Origin: CAVTAV01 sp963732795
GTDB lineage: Bacteria; Pseudomonadota; Alphaproteobacteria; CAVTAV01
Length of the DNA stretch: 64,000 nt
Assembly (NCBI GenBank): GCA_963732795.1
Contig: CAVTAV010000005.1
Span: 1-64,000, forward strand
Direction: 5' to 3'
Made by a program: the position numbers and the translations under genes. Numbering within the stretch: the first letter of the stretch is position 1; each line of letters begins with the position of its first letter. Below, one piece after another: positions 19,147 to 26,820 of the stretch. The notes below the pieces were generated by a model that did not search any database, had not been told where the DNA came from, and saw nothing but the letters and a program-made list of their open reading frames with translations.

Positions 19147-20829
19147 ATGCCCTCATATCAGTATTGTTACGTGATGCAGCAACTGTCCAAGACCTATCCG
19201 GGCGGCCGGAAGGTGCTGGACAATATCTCGCTGTCGTTCCTGCCCGGCGCCAAGATCGGCGTCCTCGGCGTGAACGGCGCGGGCAAATCCACGCTTCTCA
19301 AAATCATGGCGGGCCTGGACAAGGAGTTCAACGGCGAGGCCTGGGCGGCGGAAGGCTGCCGGGTCGGGCTTCTGGCTCAGGAGCCGGAGCTGGACCCTAA
19401 GAAAGACGTGCTCGGCAATGTCATGGACGGCGTGCGCGAGACCAAGGGGCTGCTGGAACGCTTCGAGGACGTCAGCGCCAAATTCGCCGAGCCGATGAGC
19501 GACGACGAGATGGAAGCGCTCATGGCCGAGCAGGCGGAGCTCCAGGAGAAGATCGACGCGGTCGATGCCTGGAACATCGATACCGAGGTCGAGATCGCCA
19601 TGGACGCGCTGCGCTGCCCGGCGAGCGATGCCGACGTCACCAAGCTTTCGGGCGGCGAGCGGCGTCGCGTGGCGCTGTGCCGGCTGTTGCTGGAGAAACC
19701 CGACCTCCTGCTCCTCGACGAGCCGACCAACCATCTGGACGCCGAATCCGTCGCTTGGCTCGAACATTTTCTCGAAGACTACGCGGGCACCGTCGTCGCC
19801 GTGACCCACGACCGCTATTTCCTCGACAATGTCGCCGGCTGGATCCTGGAACTCGATCGCGGCCATGGCATTCCCTGGCAGGGCAATTATTCGTCCTGGC
19901 TGGAGCAGAAGCAGAAGCGCCTCGAAATCGAGGGCAAGCAGGAGGAGGCGCGGCAGAAGACCTTGGCCCGGGAGCTCGAATGGATCCGCCAGTCGCCCCG
20001 CGCCCGCCACGCCAAGAGCCAGGCCCGTATCACGGCCTACGAGGACCTCCTGGCCAAGAGCAACGAGAAGGCGCCCCAGCGGGCCCAGATCGTCATCCCG
20101 GCCGGCCCGCGGCTCGGCGGCATCGTGGTGAATGCCGAGCATGTCTCCAAAGGCTTCGGCGACCGGCTTCTGATGGAAGATCTGAACTTCCGCCTGCCGC
20201 CGGGCGGCATCGTCGGCGTGATCGGGCCGAACGGCGCGGGCAAGACGACGCTGTTCCGCATGATCACCGGCCAGGAAAAGCCGGATTCCGGGACCTTCAC
20301 GGTCGGCGAGACGGTCGAGCTCGGCTATGTCGACCAGTCGCGCGATAGCCTCGATGCGACGAAGACCGTCTGGGAGGAGATCTCCGGCGGCAACGACGTG
20401 ATCCTCCTGGGCAAGCGCGAGGTCCCGAGCCGGGCCTATGTCGGCGCGTTCAACTTCAAGGGGCCGGACCAGCAGAAGAAGGTCGGCCAGCTCTCGGGCG
20501 GCGAGCGCAACCGGGTCCATCTCGCCAAGATGCTGAAGCAGGGCGCGAACCTGCTGCTCCTCGACGAGCCGACCAATGACCTCGACGTCGATACCCTGCG
20601 CGCGCTCGAAGAAGGCCTCGAAGATTTCGCCGGCTGCGCGGTCATCATCAGCCACGACCGCTGGTTCCTCGACCGTATCGCGACCCATATCCTCGCCTTC
20701 GAAGGGGACAGCAAGGTGGTCTGGTTCGAGGGTAATTTCCAGGAATACGAAGCCGACAAGAAGCGCCGCCTCGGCGCGGAGGCCGACCGGCCGCATCGGA
20801 TCAAATATAAGAAATTCAGCCGGAATTAG
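19147..20829 (+). CDS. ettA: Energy-dependent translational throttle protein EttA (ABC-F)
   Basis: EttA is an ABC-F ATPase that binds the ribosomal E site and gates entry into elongation according to energy state. The 560-residue protein has two ATPase domains. The first has Walker A GVNGAGKST, signature LSGGERRRVALCRLLL and Walker B LLLLDEPTNHLD. The second has GPNGAGKTT, LSGGERNRVHLAKML and LLLLDEPTNDLD. The linker between them is rich in charge (residues 250-310), and the first domain contains the long arm insertion expected for EttA. There are no membrane segments. The start MPSYQYCYVMQQLSKTYPGG and the length match the family well. The gene is intact and stands alone. Confidence 0.95.
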   Translation: MPSYQYCYVMQQLSKTYPGGRKVLDNISLSFLPGAKIGVLGVNGAGKSTLLKIMAGLDKEFNGEAWAAEGCRVGLLAQEPELDPKKDVLGNVMDGVRETKGLLERFEDVSAKFAEPMSDDEMEALMAEQAELQEKIDAVDAWNIDTEVEIAMDALRCPASDADVTKLSGGERRRVALCRLLLEKPDLLLLDEPTNHLDAESVAWLEHFLEDYAGTVVAVTHDRYFLDNVAGWILELDRGHGIPWQGNYSSWLEQKQKRLEIEGKQEEARQKTLARELEWIRQSPRARHAKSQARITAYEDLLAKSNEKAPQRAQIVIPAGPRLGGIVVNAEHVSKGFGDRLLMEDLNFRLPPGGIVGVIGPNGAGKTTLFRMITGQEKPDSGTFTVGETVELGYVDQSRDSLDATKTVWEEISGGNDVILLGKREVPSRAYVGAFNFKGPDQQKKVGQLSGGERNRVHLAKMLKQGANLLLLDEPTNDLDVDTLRALEEGLEDFAGCAVIISHDRWFLDRIATHILAFEGDSKVVWFEGNFQEYEADKKRRLGAEADRPHRIKYKKFSRN

Positions 20830-20844
20830 GCCGGAATATCTCTA

Positions 20845-20896
20845 CGTCATGGCCGGGCTTGACTTCGTCGCGGCGCCGGCCTGGCCATCCACGCCT
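20845..20896. repeat. REP-like palindromic element between convergent genes
   Basis: The segment begins CGTCATGGCCGGGCTT and ends CCGGCCTGGCCATCCACGCC. ATGGCC and GGCCAT form the ends of an imperfect hairpin. Closely similar GTCATGGCCGGGCTT...GGCCATCCACG units are widespread extragenic repeats in rhizobial and other alphaproteobacterial genomes. It lies between the convergent ettA and mlaA genes, where it may also help end transcription. Confidence 0.5.
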
Positions 20897-20928
20897 TCCC
20901 TTACACCGCATGACGCGAGTGGGGTGAT

Positions 20929-21723
20929 TTATTGCCCCGAGTCATCGAAGCTGTCGAACAGGTCGTTCTGTTGCTGCTGTTCCTGCTCGGACTGCGCCTT
21001 GCCGTTGCGGATTTCGAATTCGCGGTTCTGGCGGTAATAGCTTCTGAGCGCCGCATAGCCGTCGACGGAGTTGTTTCTCAGATCCTCGAGGATGTTCCGG
21101 TTGCGGTCGTATTTGTCGATGCCCTTGGCGGCGACGCGCGGCCAACTGAGATAGGACACGTGCTGCCAGCGGAACATCCAGCTTATCGGGTCCATGGCGA
21201 GATCGACCACGAGGCCGAAGCCGTCGCGGGTCGAGGACGGGCCGTAGAACGGAATTTCCAAATAGCCGCCATCCTTGACGCCATAGACCGCGAGGGTCTG
21301 GCCGAAATCCTCGTCATGATAGGGGATGCCGATGTCGGTCGCCGGATCGAACAGCCCGCCGACGCCGACAGTCGAGTTCATGACGAAACGCCCGAGAGTA
21401 TTGGTGGCCCGCGTCGGCTGCGCCTGCAGCACGTCGTTGATGAACACGATCGGCGCGTCGAGATTGACCAGGAAATTATGCAGCGCGTGACGGAACACCT
21501 TGGGGAACACGGTCGTATAGACGCTGGTGATCGGGCCGAGGACGTATTCGTCGAAGCCGTTGTTGAACTTGTAGATCGTCCGGTTCATCGGCTCCACGGG
21601 ATCGTCGGCCTTTTTGTATTGGGCAAGCGCCACGGGATCGCTCGCCGGCGGCCGGGTCGCGCAGGCCGGCAATAAGCCGAGCGCGACCACGAGAAGGGCA
21701 AGCCGCATCAGGACCGGCCGCAT
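20929..21723 (-). CDS. mlaA: MlaA (VacJ) phospholipid-trafficking lipoprotein
   Basis: MlaA is the outer-membrane component of the Mla system, which removes misplaced phospholipids from the outer leaflet. The 264-residue protein has a lipoprotein signal (MRLALLVVALGLLPAC) with the acylated Cys in LPAC. Family motifs follow: DPVEPMNRTIYKFNNGFDEY, FVMNSTVGVGGLFDPATDIG, EDFGQTLAVYGVKDGGYLEI and DKYDRNRNILEDL. The C-terminal tail is Gln-rich (EQEQQQQNDLFD). The start at 21723 places the lipobox correctly; longer in-frame starts to 21822 give an implausible N terminus. The MlaFEDCB genes are not in this window. Confidence 0.92.
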   Translation of the reverse strand: MRPVLMRLALLVVALGLLPACATRPPASDPVALAQYKKADDPVEPMNRTIYKFNNGFDEYVLGPITSVYTTVFPKVFRHALHNFLVNLDAPIVFINDVLQAQPTRATNTLGRFVMNSTVGVGGLFDPATDIGIPYHDEDFGQTLAVYGVKDGGYLEIPFYGPSSTRDGFGLVVDLAMDPISWMFRWQHVSYLSWPRVAAKGIDKYDRNRNILEDLRNNSVDGYAALRSYYRQNREFEIRNGKAQSEQEQQQQNDLFDSFDDSGQ

Positions 21724-21934
21724 CGGCCGAACGGGATTTTCGAAAAGGGATCGCACCGGCGGGGATTTCCTCGTTTTGTCGTTGAGGCGGCGGGCGCCGC
21801 CGGCAGGGACGATTCGGGCCACCGGACTCTAGCAGAGACGGTCCGAATGGCCAGCACGGCGCGCACCGGCCGGCGCTCCGCGGGGCTGTCGATTGAGCCG
21901 GACTCCGGCAGCGGAAACCGCTACACTGCGCATA

Positions 21935-21954
21935 AATATATCTTTATATATATT
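21935..21954. promoter_or_regulatory. AT-rich inverted repeat upstream of ArsR-methyltransferase gene
   Basis: AATATAT (21935-21941) and ATATATT (21948-21954) flank a short CTTTAT core, in an AT-only patch inside very GC-rich DNA. It ends 30 bases before the ATG at 21985. AT-rich dyads of this kind are typical operators of ArsR-family repressors, including SahR-type regulators of methionine metabolism. Autoregulation is the simplest reading. Confidence 0.55.
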
Positions 21955-21984
21955 CCCAACTCGGACTGTGAGCACGGGCGACGG

Positions 21985-22944
21985 ATGGATTCGTTATTGA
22001 TGGGATTGCGGGCGGCGGGCGAGCCGACCCGGTTGAGGCTTCTGGCGCTTTTGGGCCATGCCGAGCTGACGGTGACCGAGGTCACCCAGATTCTGGGCCA
22101 GAGCCAGCCCCGCGTGTCGCGCCATTTGAAGCTGATGTGCGAGGCCGGACTTCTGGATCGGTTCCGCGAGGGTACCTGGGCCTTCTACCGTCTGACCGAG
22201 ACCGGCCAATGCGCCGAGCTGGCGCGGCTTCTGGTCGATCTCGTCCCGACGAACGATCCCGTCTTTGCCCGCGACTTCGAACGGCTCGAAGCGATCAAAG
22301 CGGCGCGGGCCGAGGCGGCCGCGGAATATTTCCGGGTCAACGCCGCGAATTGGGGCCGCATCCGCTCGCTCTACGTCCCCGAGGCCGAGCTCGAAGAGGC
22401 GATGCTGGAAATCCTGGCCGGCCGCAAAATCGACGATCTGTTGGATGTCGGCACCGGCACGGGCCGGATGCTCACCCTCTTCGCCCCGCGCATCAAGCAC
22501 GGCATCGGCTACGACCTGAGCCACGAGATGCTGGCCTTGGCGCGCACCAATCTCGACGAAGCGGGCGTGCGCAACTGCCAGGTACGGCACGGCGACATGT
22601 ACAGCCTGCCGATGCCGAATGAATCGGTTGACGTCGTGCTGTTCCATCTGGTGCTGCACTATGCCGACGATCCGGCCGCCGCGATCCATGAATCGGCGCG
22701 GCTGCTGAGGCCCGGCGGCGCAATGCTGATCGTCGATTTCGCGCCCCACGAGATCGAATATCTCCGCACCGACCACGCCCACCGGCGTCTCGGCTTTGCC
22801 GATGCCGAGGTCGAAGGCTGGCTCAAATCCGCCCATCTGAACATCGAAGGCATCCGCCATTTCGCCGGCAAGGAACTGACCGTCACCATCTGGCATGCGG
22901 TCAAGAGTGAGAGTATGAAGAGCAAGGAGCCGGCATTCGAATAG
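21985..22944 (+). CDS. ArsR-family regulator fused to a SAM-dependent methyltransferase
   Basis: This is a two-domain protein of 319 residues. Residues 1-90 form an ArsR winged helix (LRAAGEPTRLRLLALLGH, QSQPRVSRHLKLMCEAGLL). Residues 145-300 form a class I methyltransferase with motif I LLDVGTGTGRMLTLFAP and the later motif ARLLRPGGAMLIVDFAPHE. Fusions of this kind often sit by metF or metH in alphaproteobacteria and sense S-adenosyl compounds; no such gene is next to it here. It lacks an obvious thiol metal site, so metal sensing is not supported. ATG 21985 starts at the helix-turn-helix domain. marC follows 11 bases later and may be co-transcribed. Confidence 0.9.
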   Translation: MDSLLMGLRAAGEPTRLRLLALLGHAELTVTEVTQILGQSQPRVSRHLKLMCEAGLLDRFREGTWAFYRLTETGQCAELARLLVDLVPTNDPVFARDFERLEAIKAARAEAAAEYFRVNAANWGRIRSLYVPEAELEEAMLEILAGRKIDDLLDVGTGTGRMLTLFAPRIKHGIGYDLSHEMLALARTNLDEAGVRNCQVRHGDMYSLPMPNESVDVVLFHLVLHYADDPAAAIHESARLLRPGGAMLIVDFAPHEIEYLRTDHAHRRLGFADAEVEGWLKSAHLNIEGIRHFAGKELTVTIWHAVKSESMKSKEPAFE

Positions 22945-22955
22945 ATGGGTTTGGG

Positions 22956-23594
22956 ATGAGCGCCCTTCTGGTCTCTGCCGTCGTTACCTTCTTCGTGATC
23001 ATCGATCCGATCGGCAACGTGCCGATCTTCATGGGTTTGACTGCCGATCGGAAGCCGGCCGAGCGCCGCGATGCCGCGATCCGCGCGATCTCGGTCGCGG
23101 CGGTGACGCTGGTGCTGTTCGGCGTGCTCGGCAATTACATCCTGGAATATCTCGGCATCGGCCTGCCCGCATTGCGGATCGCGGGCGGCATTCTGCTGCT
23201 GCTACTGGCGGTTGACATGGTGCTCGCACGTCAAAGCGGCTTGCGGTCTACGACCGAGCCCGAGGACGCGGAAGCCCATCGGCGCGACGACGTGGCGGTT
23301 TTTCCGCTCGCCATTCCGCTGATCGCGGGACCGGGGGCCATGACCTCCGTCCTGTTGCTCCTCGGCAAGGTGGGGCATGACTGGCTCGGTATGGCTCTCA
23401 TCCTCGGTGTGATGCTGGGCGTCCTTTTCTTGAACCTCGTCGCATTTCTCAGTGCTTCGTGGTTGATGGGTCGGTTGGGGCTCACCGGGGTCAACGTGAT
23501 CGGCCGCGTGCTCGGTATCATCCTTGCCGCCCTCGCCGTGCAGTATATTCTGGACGGGCTGGTCGCGAGTTTTCCGCATCTCGGCCAGACCTGA
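22956..23594 (+). CDS. MarC family integral membrane protein
   Basis: This is a 212-residue inner-membrane protein of the MarC/UPF0056 family with six predicted membrane segments; the family's biochemical function is unresolved. Hallmarks are FFVIIDPIGNVPIFMGLT in helix 1, LRIAGGILLLLLAVDMV in helix 3, and FPLAIPLIAGPGAMTSVLLL in helix 4. A hydrophilic loop at about 88-105 (LRSTTEPEDAEAHRRDD) separates the two halves. It follows the ArsR-methyltransferase gene by 11 bases and precedes a GNAT gene by 19 bases, suggesting an operon. Confidence 0.9.
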   Translation: MSALLVSAVVTFFVIIDPIGNVPIFMGLTADRKPAERRDAAIRAISVAAVTLVLFGVLGNYILEYLGIGLPALRIAGGILLLLLAVDMVLARQSGLRSTTEPEDAEAHRRDDVAVFPLAIPLIAGPGAMTSVLLLLGKVGHDWLGMALILGVMLGVLFLNLVAFLSASWLMGRLGLTGVNVIGRVLGIILAALAVQYILDGLVASFPHLGQT

Positions 23595-23613
23595 CGACGG
23601 GGTGGGGGGCGCC

Positions 23614-24478
23614 ATGACCAAACTACCTGATGGGTACACGATCGCGCCCATGACCCGCGCCGAGGCTTCGGTGCTCGAATCCTGGGCGGCGGCCGAGGGC
23701 TGGAACCCCGGCGTCGCCGATATGGACATCGCCTGGGCCTCTGACCCCGATGCCTTCATCGCCTTACGCAAGGACGGCGAGCTGGCCGGCGGCGGGGCGA
23801 TCATCGCCTATGGGCGCAAGGCCGGCTTCATGGGGCTTTTCATCATGCGGTCCGATCTGCGCCGGCAGGGGTTGGGCCGGGTTCTGTGGCACGAGCGGCT
23901 TGAAGCGCTTGCGGGCGCGGCTGGATCCGGATGCGCCGATCGGGATGGACGGCGTGTTCGATATGGCGCCGTTCTATGCCTCGGGCGGGTTTCGCCTGCT
24001 GTATCGCGACCTGCGATTTGAAGGGGAGGCTGAGGGCACGCTCGATCCGGACGCGGTCCCCTTGCAAGACGTGCCCTGGGAAGAGCTGGCGGCCTATGAC
24101 CTCGCAGTGTCCGGGATCGACCGGCCTGAATTCATGCGCGCCTGGCTTTCCCAGCCCGGCGGCAGGGGCTTTGCGTGGCGGCGGAACGGGAGTCTGGCGG
24201 GCTACGGGTTCCTACGCCCCTGTCGGAACGGATTCAAGATCGGCCCGCTCTATGCCGACGATGCAAATATCGCGCGCCGTCTGTTGGAGAGCCTGCTGTC
24301 GGCGATCCCGGGGCAACACGCCGTGTTGGATGTGCCCGAGCCGAACGGGGCCGCGATGGCGCTGGCTGCGGCGCGGGGCTGGACGCAATCTTTCGGCTGC
24401 GCGCGGATGGTGCACGGGCCGATGACCCCGCCGCCGCCCGATCGGGTCTATGGCGTGACGTCTTTCGAATTCGGCTGA
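23614..24478 (+). CDS. Tandem GNAT-type N-acetyltransferase, frameshifted
   Basis: This is a protein of about 287 residues with two GNAT modules. The first carries the acetyl-CoA loop RSDLRRQGLGRVLWHERLEA. The second, C-terminal module (AYDLAVSGIDRPEFMRAWL to the end) resembles the degenerate C-terminal acetyltransferase domain seen in YitI-like proteins. A single indel near 23910 separates the halves; LKRLRARLDPDAPIGMDGV resumes the chain. ATG 23614 has a GGTGGGGGG ribosome site. The acceptor substrate is unknown. It lies 19 bases after marC and 16 bases before an MHS carrier. Confidence 0.82.
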
Positions 24479-24494
24479 AGATCGAGGACCGCGG

Positions 24495-25808
24495 ATGCAG
24501 CCAAGTGAATTGAATCCGAGCGCATCGATCAAGCTGTCGCGCCGCCATGTCGTCGCGGCGACGATCGGCAACGCGCTCGAATTCTACGACTTCATGACCT
24601 ACACCTTCTTCGCGATTCAGATCGGGCATGCTTTCTTCCCGTCCGACGACGGCTTCGTGAGCCTGATGCTTTCGCTTGCGACATTCGCGATCGGATTCGT
24701 CACACGGCCCTTGGGCGGCGTCGTCATCGGGCGCTATTCCGACCGGGCGGGGCGCCGGCCGGCGATGGTGCTGACCTTCATGCTGATGGGCGGGTCGATC
24801 ATCGTGCTGGCGCTGACGCCGTCCTATGGCGCGATCGGCATCGCGGCCCCCGTCATCGTGATTGTTGCGCGGATGGTGCAGGGATTTTCCCTGGGCGGCG
24901 AGGTCGGACCCACGACCGCGTTTCTGCTCGAAGCCGCGCCGATCGAAAAGCGCGGGATCATCGTTTCCTGGCAGCTCGCGAGCCAACTCGTCGCCAGCGT
25001 GGCCGGAGGTCTCGTCGGGCTCGTCCTTGCGGCGGTGTTGAGTGCCCAGGTGCTGGATGTCTATGGCTGGCGTATCGCCTTCCTGATCGGCGCGCTGGCG
25101 CTTCCTTACGGTCTGTGGATCCGCCGAAGCCTGCCCGAAACCCTACACGAGCCCGAGGAGCATACGGTTCCGCCATCGCAGGCGAGTACGGGCGTCGGCC
25201 TCGCCCGCTCGAACAAGCGGCTCATCGCCCTCGGGCTGGTAGGGCTCGCCTATGGAACGATCTCCACCTACACGTCGCAATATTTCGCGACGTATGCCCA
25301 AGACACCTTGCACATGTCGACCCGCGCCGCCTTCGCCGCGACGGTCTCGACCAACGGCGCGGCCGTGGTCGCCATCCTACTCGGCGGCTGGGTCTCCGAT
25401 CGCATCGGGCGAAAGCCGGTGATGATCTGGCCCAACGTCGCGTTTCTCCTGATCGTCTATCCGCTGTTCATTTGGATCGCCGGCGCGCGGAGCTCGACCG
25501 TCCTGTTCGTCGGCGCGGGGATTTTCGGATTCATGCGGGCCCTCGGATTTGCGGCATTCTTCGCGGCGCTGACCGAAAGCCTGCCGAAACCCATCCGCGG
25601 CAGCGGCCTCGCCATCGTCTACGCCACCGCCATCGCGATCTTCGGCGGCACGGCGCAGAATGTGGTCGCGTGGCTAATCCACGTCACGGGCAATCCGCTG
25701 GCGATCACCTGGTATGTGATGCTGTCCGGCGTGATTGCCGTCGTCGCCATGGCCTATATGGTCGAAAGCGCCCCGGCCCGCCGAAAACTGGCGCCAGAGC
25801 CCGCCTAA
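24495..25808 (+). CDS. MFS transporter, metabolite:H+ symporter (MHS) family
   Basis: This is an intact 437-residue carrier with 12 predicted membrane segments. The N terminus RRHVVAATIGNALEFYDFMT is the MHS hallmark. The loop 2-3 motif is GVVIGRYSDRAGRRPAM, and the loop 4 region reads RMVQGFSLGGEVGPTTAFLLE. Members such as ProP, KgtP and citrate carriers import osmolytes or carboxylates with protons. ATG 24495 gives the expected short N-terminal tail. The stop overlaps the convergent VOC gene by 4 bases. The substrate is unknown. Confidence 0.9.
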   Translation: MQPSELNPSASIKLSRRHVVAATIGNALEFYDFMTYTFFAIQIGHAFFPSDDGFVSLMLSLATFAIGFVTRPLGGVVIGRYSDRAGRRPAMVLTFMLMGGSIIVLALTPSYGAIGIAAPVIVIVARMVQGFSLGGEVGPTTAFLLEAAPIEKRGIIVSWQLASQLVASVAGGLVGLVLAAVLSAQVLDVYGWRIAFLIGALALPYGLWIRRSLPETLHEPEEHTVPPSQASTGVGLARSNKRLIALGLVGLAYGTISTYTSQYFATYAQDTLHMSTRAAFAATVSTNGAAVVAILLGGWVSDRIGRKPVMIWPNVAFLLIVYPLFIWIAGARSSTVLFVGAGIFGFMRALGFAAFFAALTESLPKPIRGSGLAIVYATAIAIFGGTAQNVVAWLIHVTGNPLAITWYVMLSGVIAVVAMAYMVESAPARRKLAPEPA

Positions 25809-26188
25809 AGCTTCTTTTCGCTCATCAGGGCGAGGAGATTGCCTTCGCTGTCCTTGAGGAAGGCCATCCAGAGCTCCATCTGGGGCGTCTTGTGAACGGC
25901 GTGAGGCGGGGCCTCGAATTTGACGTCCTGCTTGGAGAGGGCGGCGTGCATCCCCTCAATGTCGTCGACGACGTAATAGAGAATCGAGGCCATCGGCCGG
26001 AACGCGGGCTTTTCCGGCACGGTTAGCATCAGGCGCACGCCTGAAAGGTCGAAAAACGCCATGCCGGGCGCGTCGAACAGGAATTTCATGCCGAGCATAT
26101 CCCGGTAAAATGCCGTCGCCCGCGCCACGTCGTCGACTGGCATGGCGATCTGTCCCAGCTTGGAAATACCGACCGGACTTGCGCTCAT
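25805..26188 (-). CDS. VOC (glyoxalase/bleomycin-resistance fold) family protein
   Basis: This is a 127-residue single-module pair of beta-alpha-beta-beta-beta repeats of the vicinal oxygen chelate fold. It starts KLGQIAMPVDDVARATAFYR, with GMKFLFDAPGMAFFDLSGVRLML in the first half and the C-terminal metal-ligand region LWMAFLKDSEGNLLALMSEK, whose Glu is expected to bind metal. Typical members are glyoxalases, dioxygenases or antibiotic-binding proteins. It is divergent from a MarR gene with a perfect operator between them, which predicts repression by that MarR protein and induction by a small-molecule ligand. Confidence 0.88.
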   Translation of the reverse strand: MSASPVGISKLGQIAMPVDDVARATAFYRDMLGMKFLFDAPGMAFFDLSGVRLMLTVPEKPAFRPMASILYYVVDDIEGMHAALSKQDVKFEAPPHAVHKTPQMELWMAFLKDSEGNLLALMSEKKL

Positions 26189-26215
26189 GACTGCCTCCCA
26201 AATTGCCGTCGAGCC

Positions 26216-26240
26216 ATTTAGTTAGGTAGACTAACTAAAT
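26216..26240. promoter_or_regulatory. Perfect dyad operator for the adjacent MarR regulator
   Basis: ATTTAGTTA (26216-26224) and TAACTAAAT (26232-26240) are perfect 9-base arms around a 7-base spacer. It lies between the divergent VOC (start 26188) and MarR (start 26290) genes. Size, symmetry, AT content and position are those of a MarR-family operator, predicting control of both genes. Confidence 0.75.
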
Positions 26241-26289
26241 CATGCGTGAGAAAAGATTTTGTGTCAATCGGGAAGGGAACGACGACCCC

Positions 26290-26730
26290 ATGAAACCAAA
26301 GAACGACGCCGAGGACGTCGCCAACCGGTTGCATTCGGCGGCGATCCACTTGTTGCGCCGGCTGCGCCAGGAGGACACGGCCTCCGGCCTTTCCGCGCCC
26401 AAGCTGTCGGCGCTCTCGGTGATCGTCTTCGGCGGCCCGATCTCGATCTCCGATCTCGCCGCCGCAGAGCAGGTCCGCCCCCCGACGATCTCGCTCGTCG
26501 TGCGCAGCCTGGAGGAGGAGGGGCTGGTCGAGCGGGTGCCCGATCCCAAGGACAAGCGGGTCCAACGCATTGCCACGACGGCCAAAGGCCGCAAGCTTCT
26601 CCAGCAAGGTCAGCAACGCCGCGTCCGCCGTCTGGTCAAGGACGTCAAGGCCATCTCCGGCGAGGACCGCAAGCTTCTCGGACAAGCCATTGACATCATT
26701 GAGAGAATCTCCCGGCCTTCAGGGCGATAG
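26290..26730 (+). CDS. MarR family transcriptional regulator
   Basis: This is a 146-residue winged-helix repressor. The recognition helix lies in ISDLAAAEQVRPPTISLVVR and the wing in RVPDPKDKRVQRIATTAKG, which carries the conserved D-x-R-x-K/R pattern. ATG 26290 is chosen because GGAAGGGA lies 11 bases upstream. An earlier in-frame ATG at 26242 begins one base after the operator and would be leaderless. It faces the VOC gene, so it likely represses itself and that gene. Ligand unknown. Confidence 0.88.
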   Translation: MKPKNDAEDVANRLHSAAIHLLRRLRQEDTASGLSAPKLSALSVIVFGGPISISDLAAAEQVRPPTISLVVRSLEEEGLVERVPDPKDKRVQRIATTAKGRKLLQQGQQRRVRRLVKDVKAISGEDRKLLGQAIDIIERISRPSGR

Positions 26731-26820
26731 ACGGCCCATTTCCTCTCTGAACACGGTCAATTGCTTTTCTATCGCCGAATTTAGCGTGTTAGTCTGCCCG
26801 GCGTCTGGGGATGCTGGCGG

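Noticed and set aside
19153..20796. A 547-codon minus-strand frame opposite ettA
   Set aside because: ettA is intact with all ABC motifs; the antisense frame has none.
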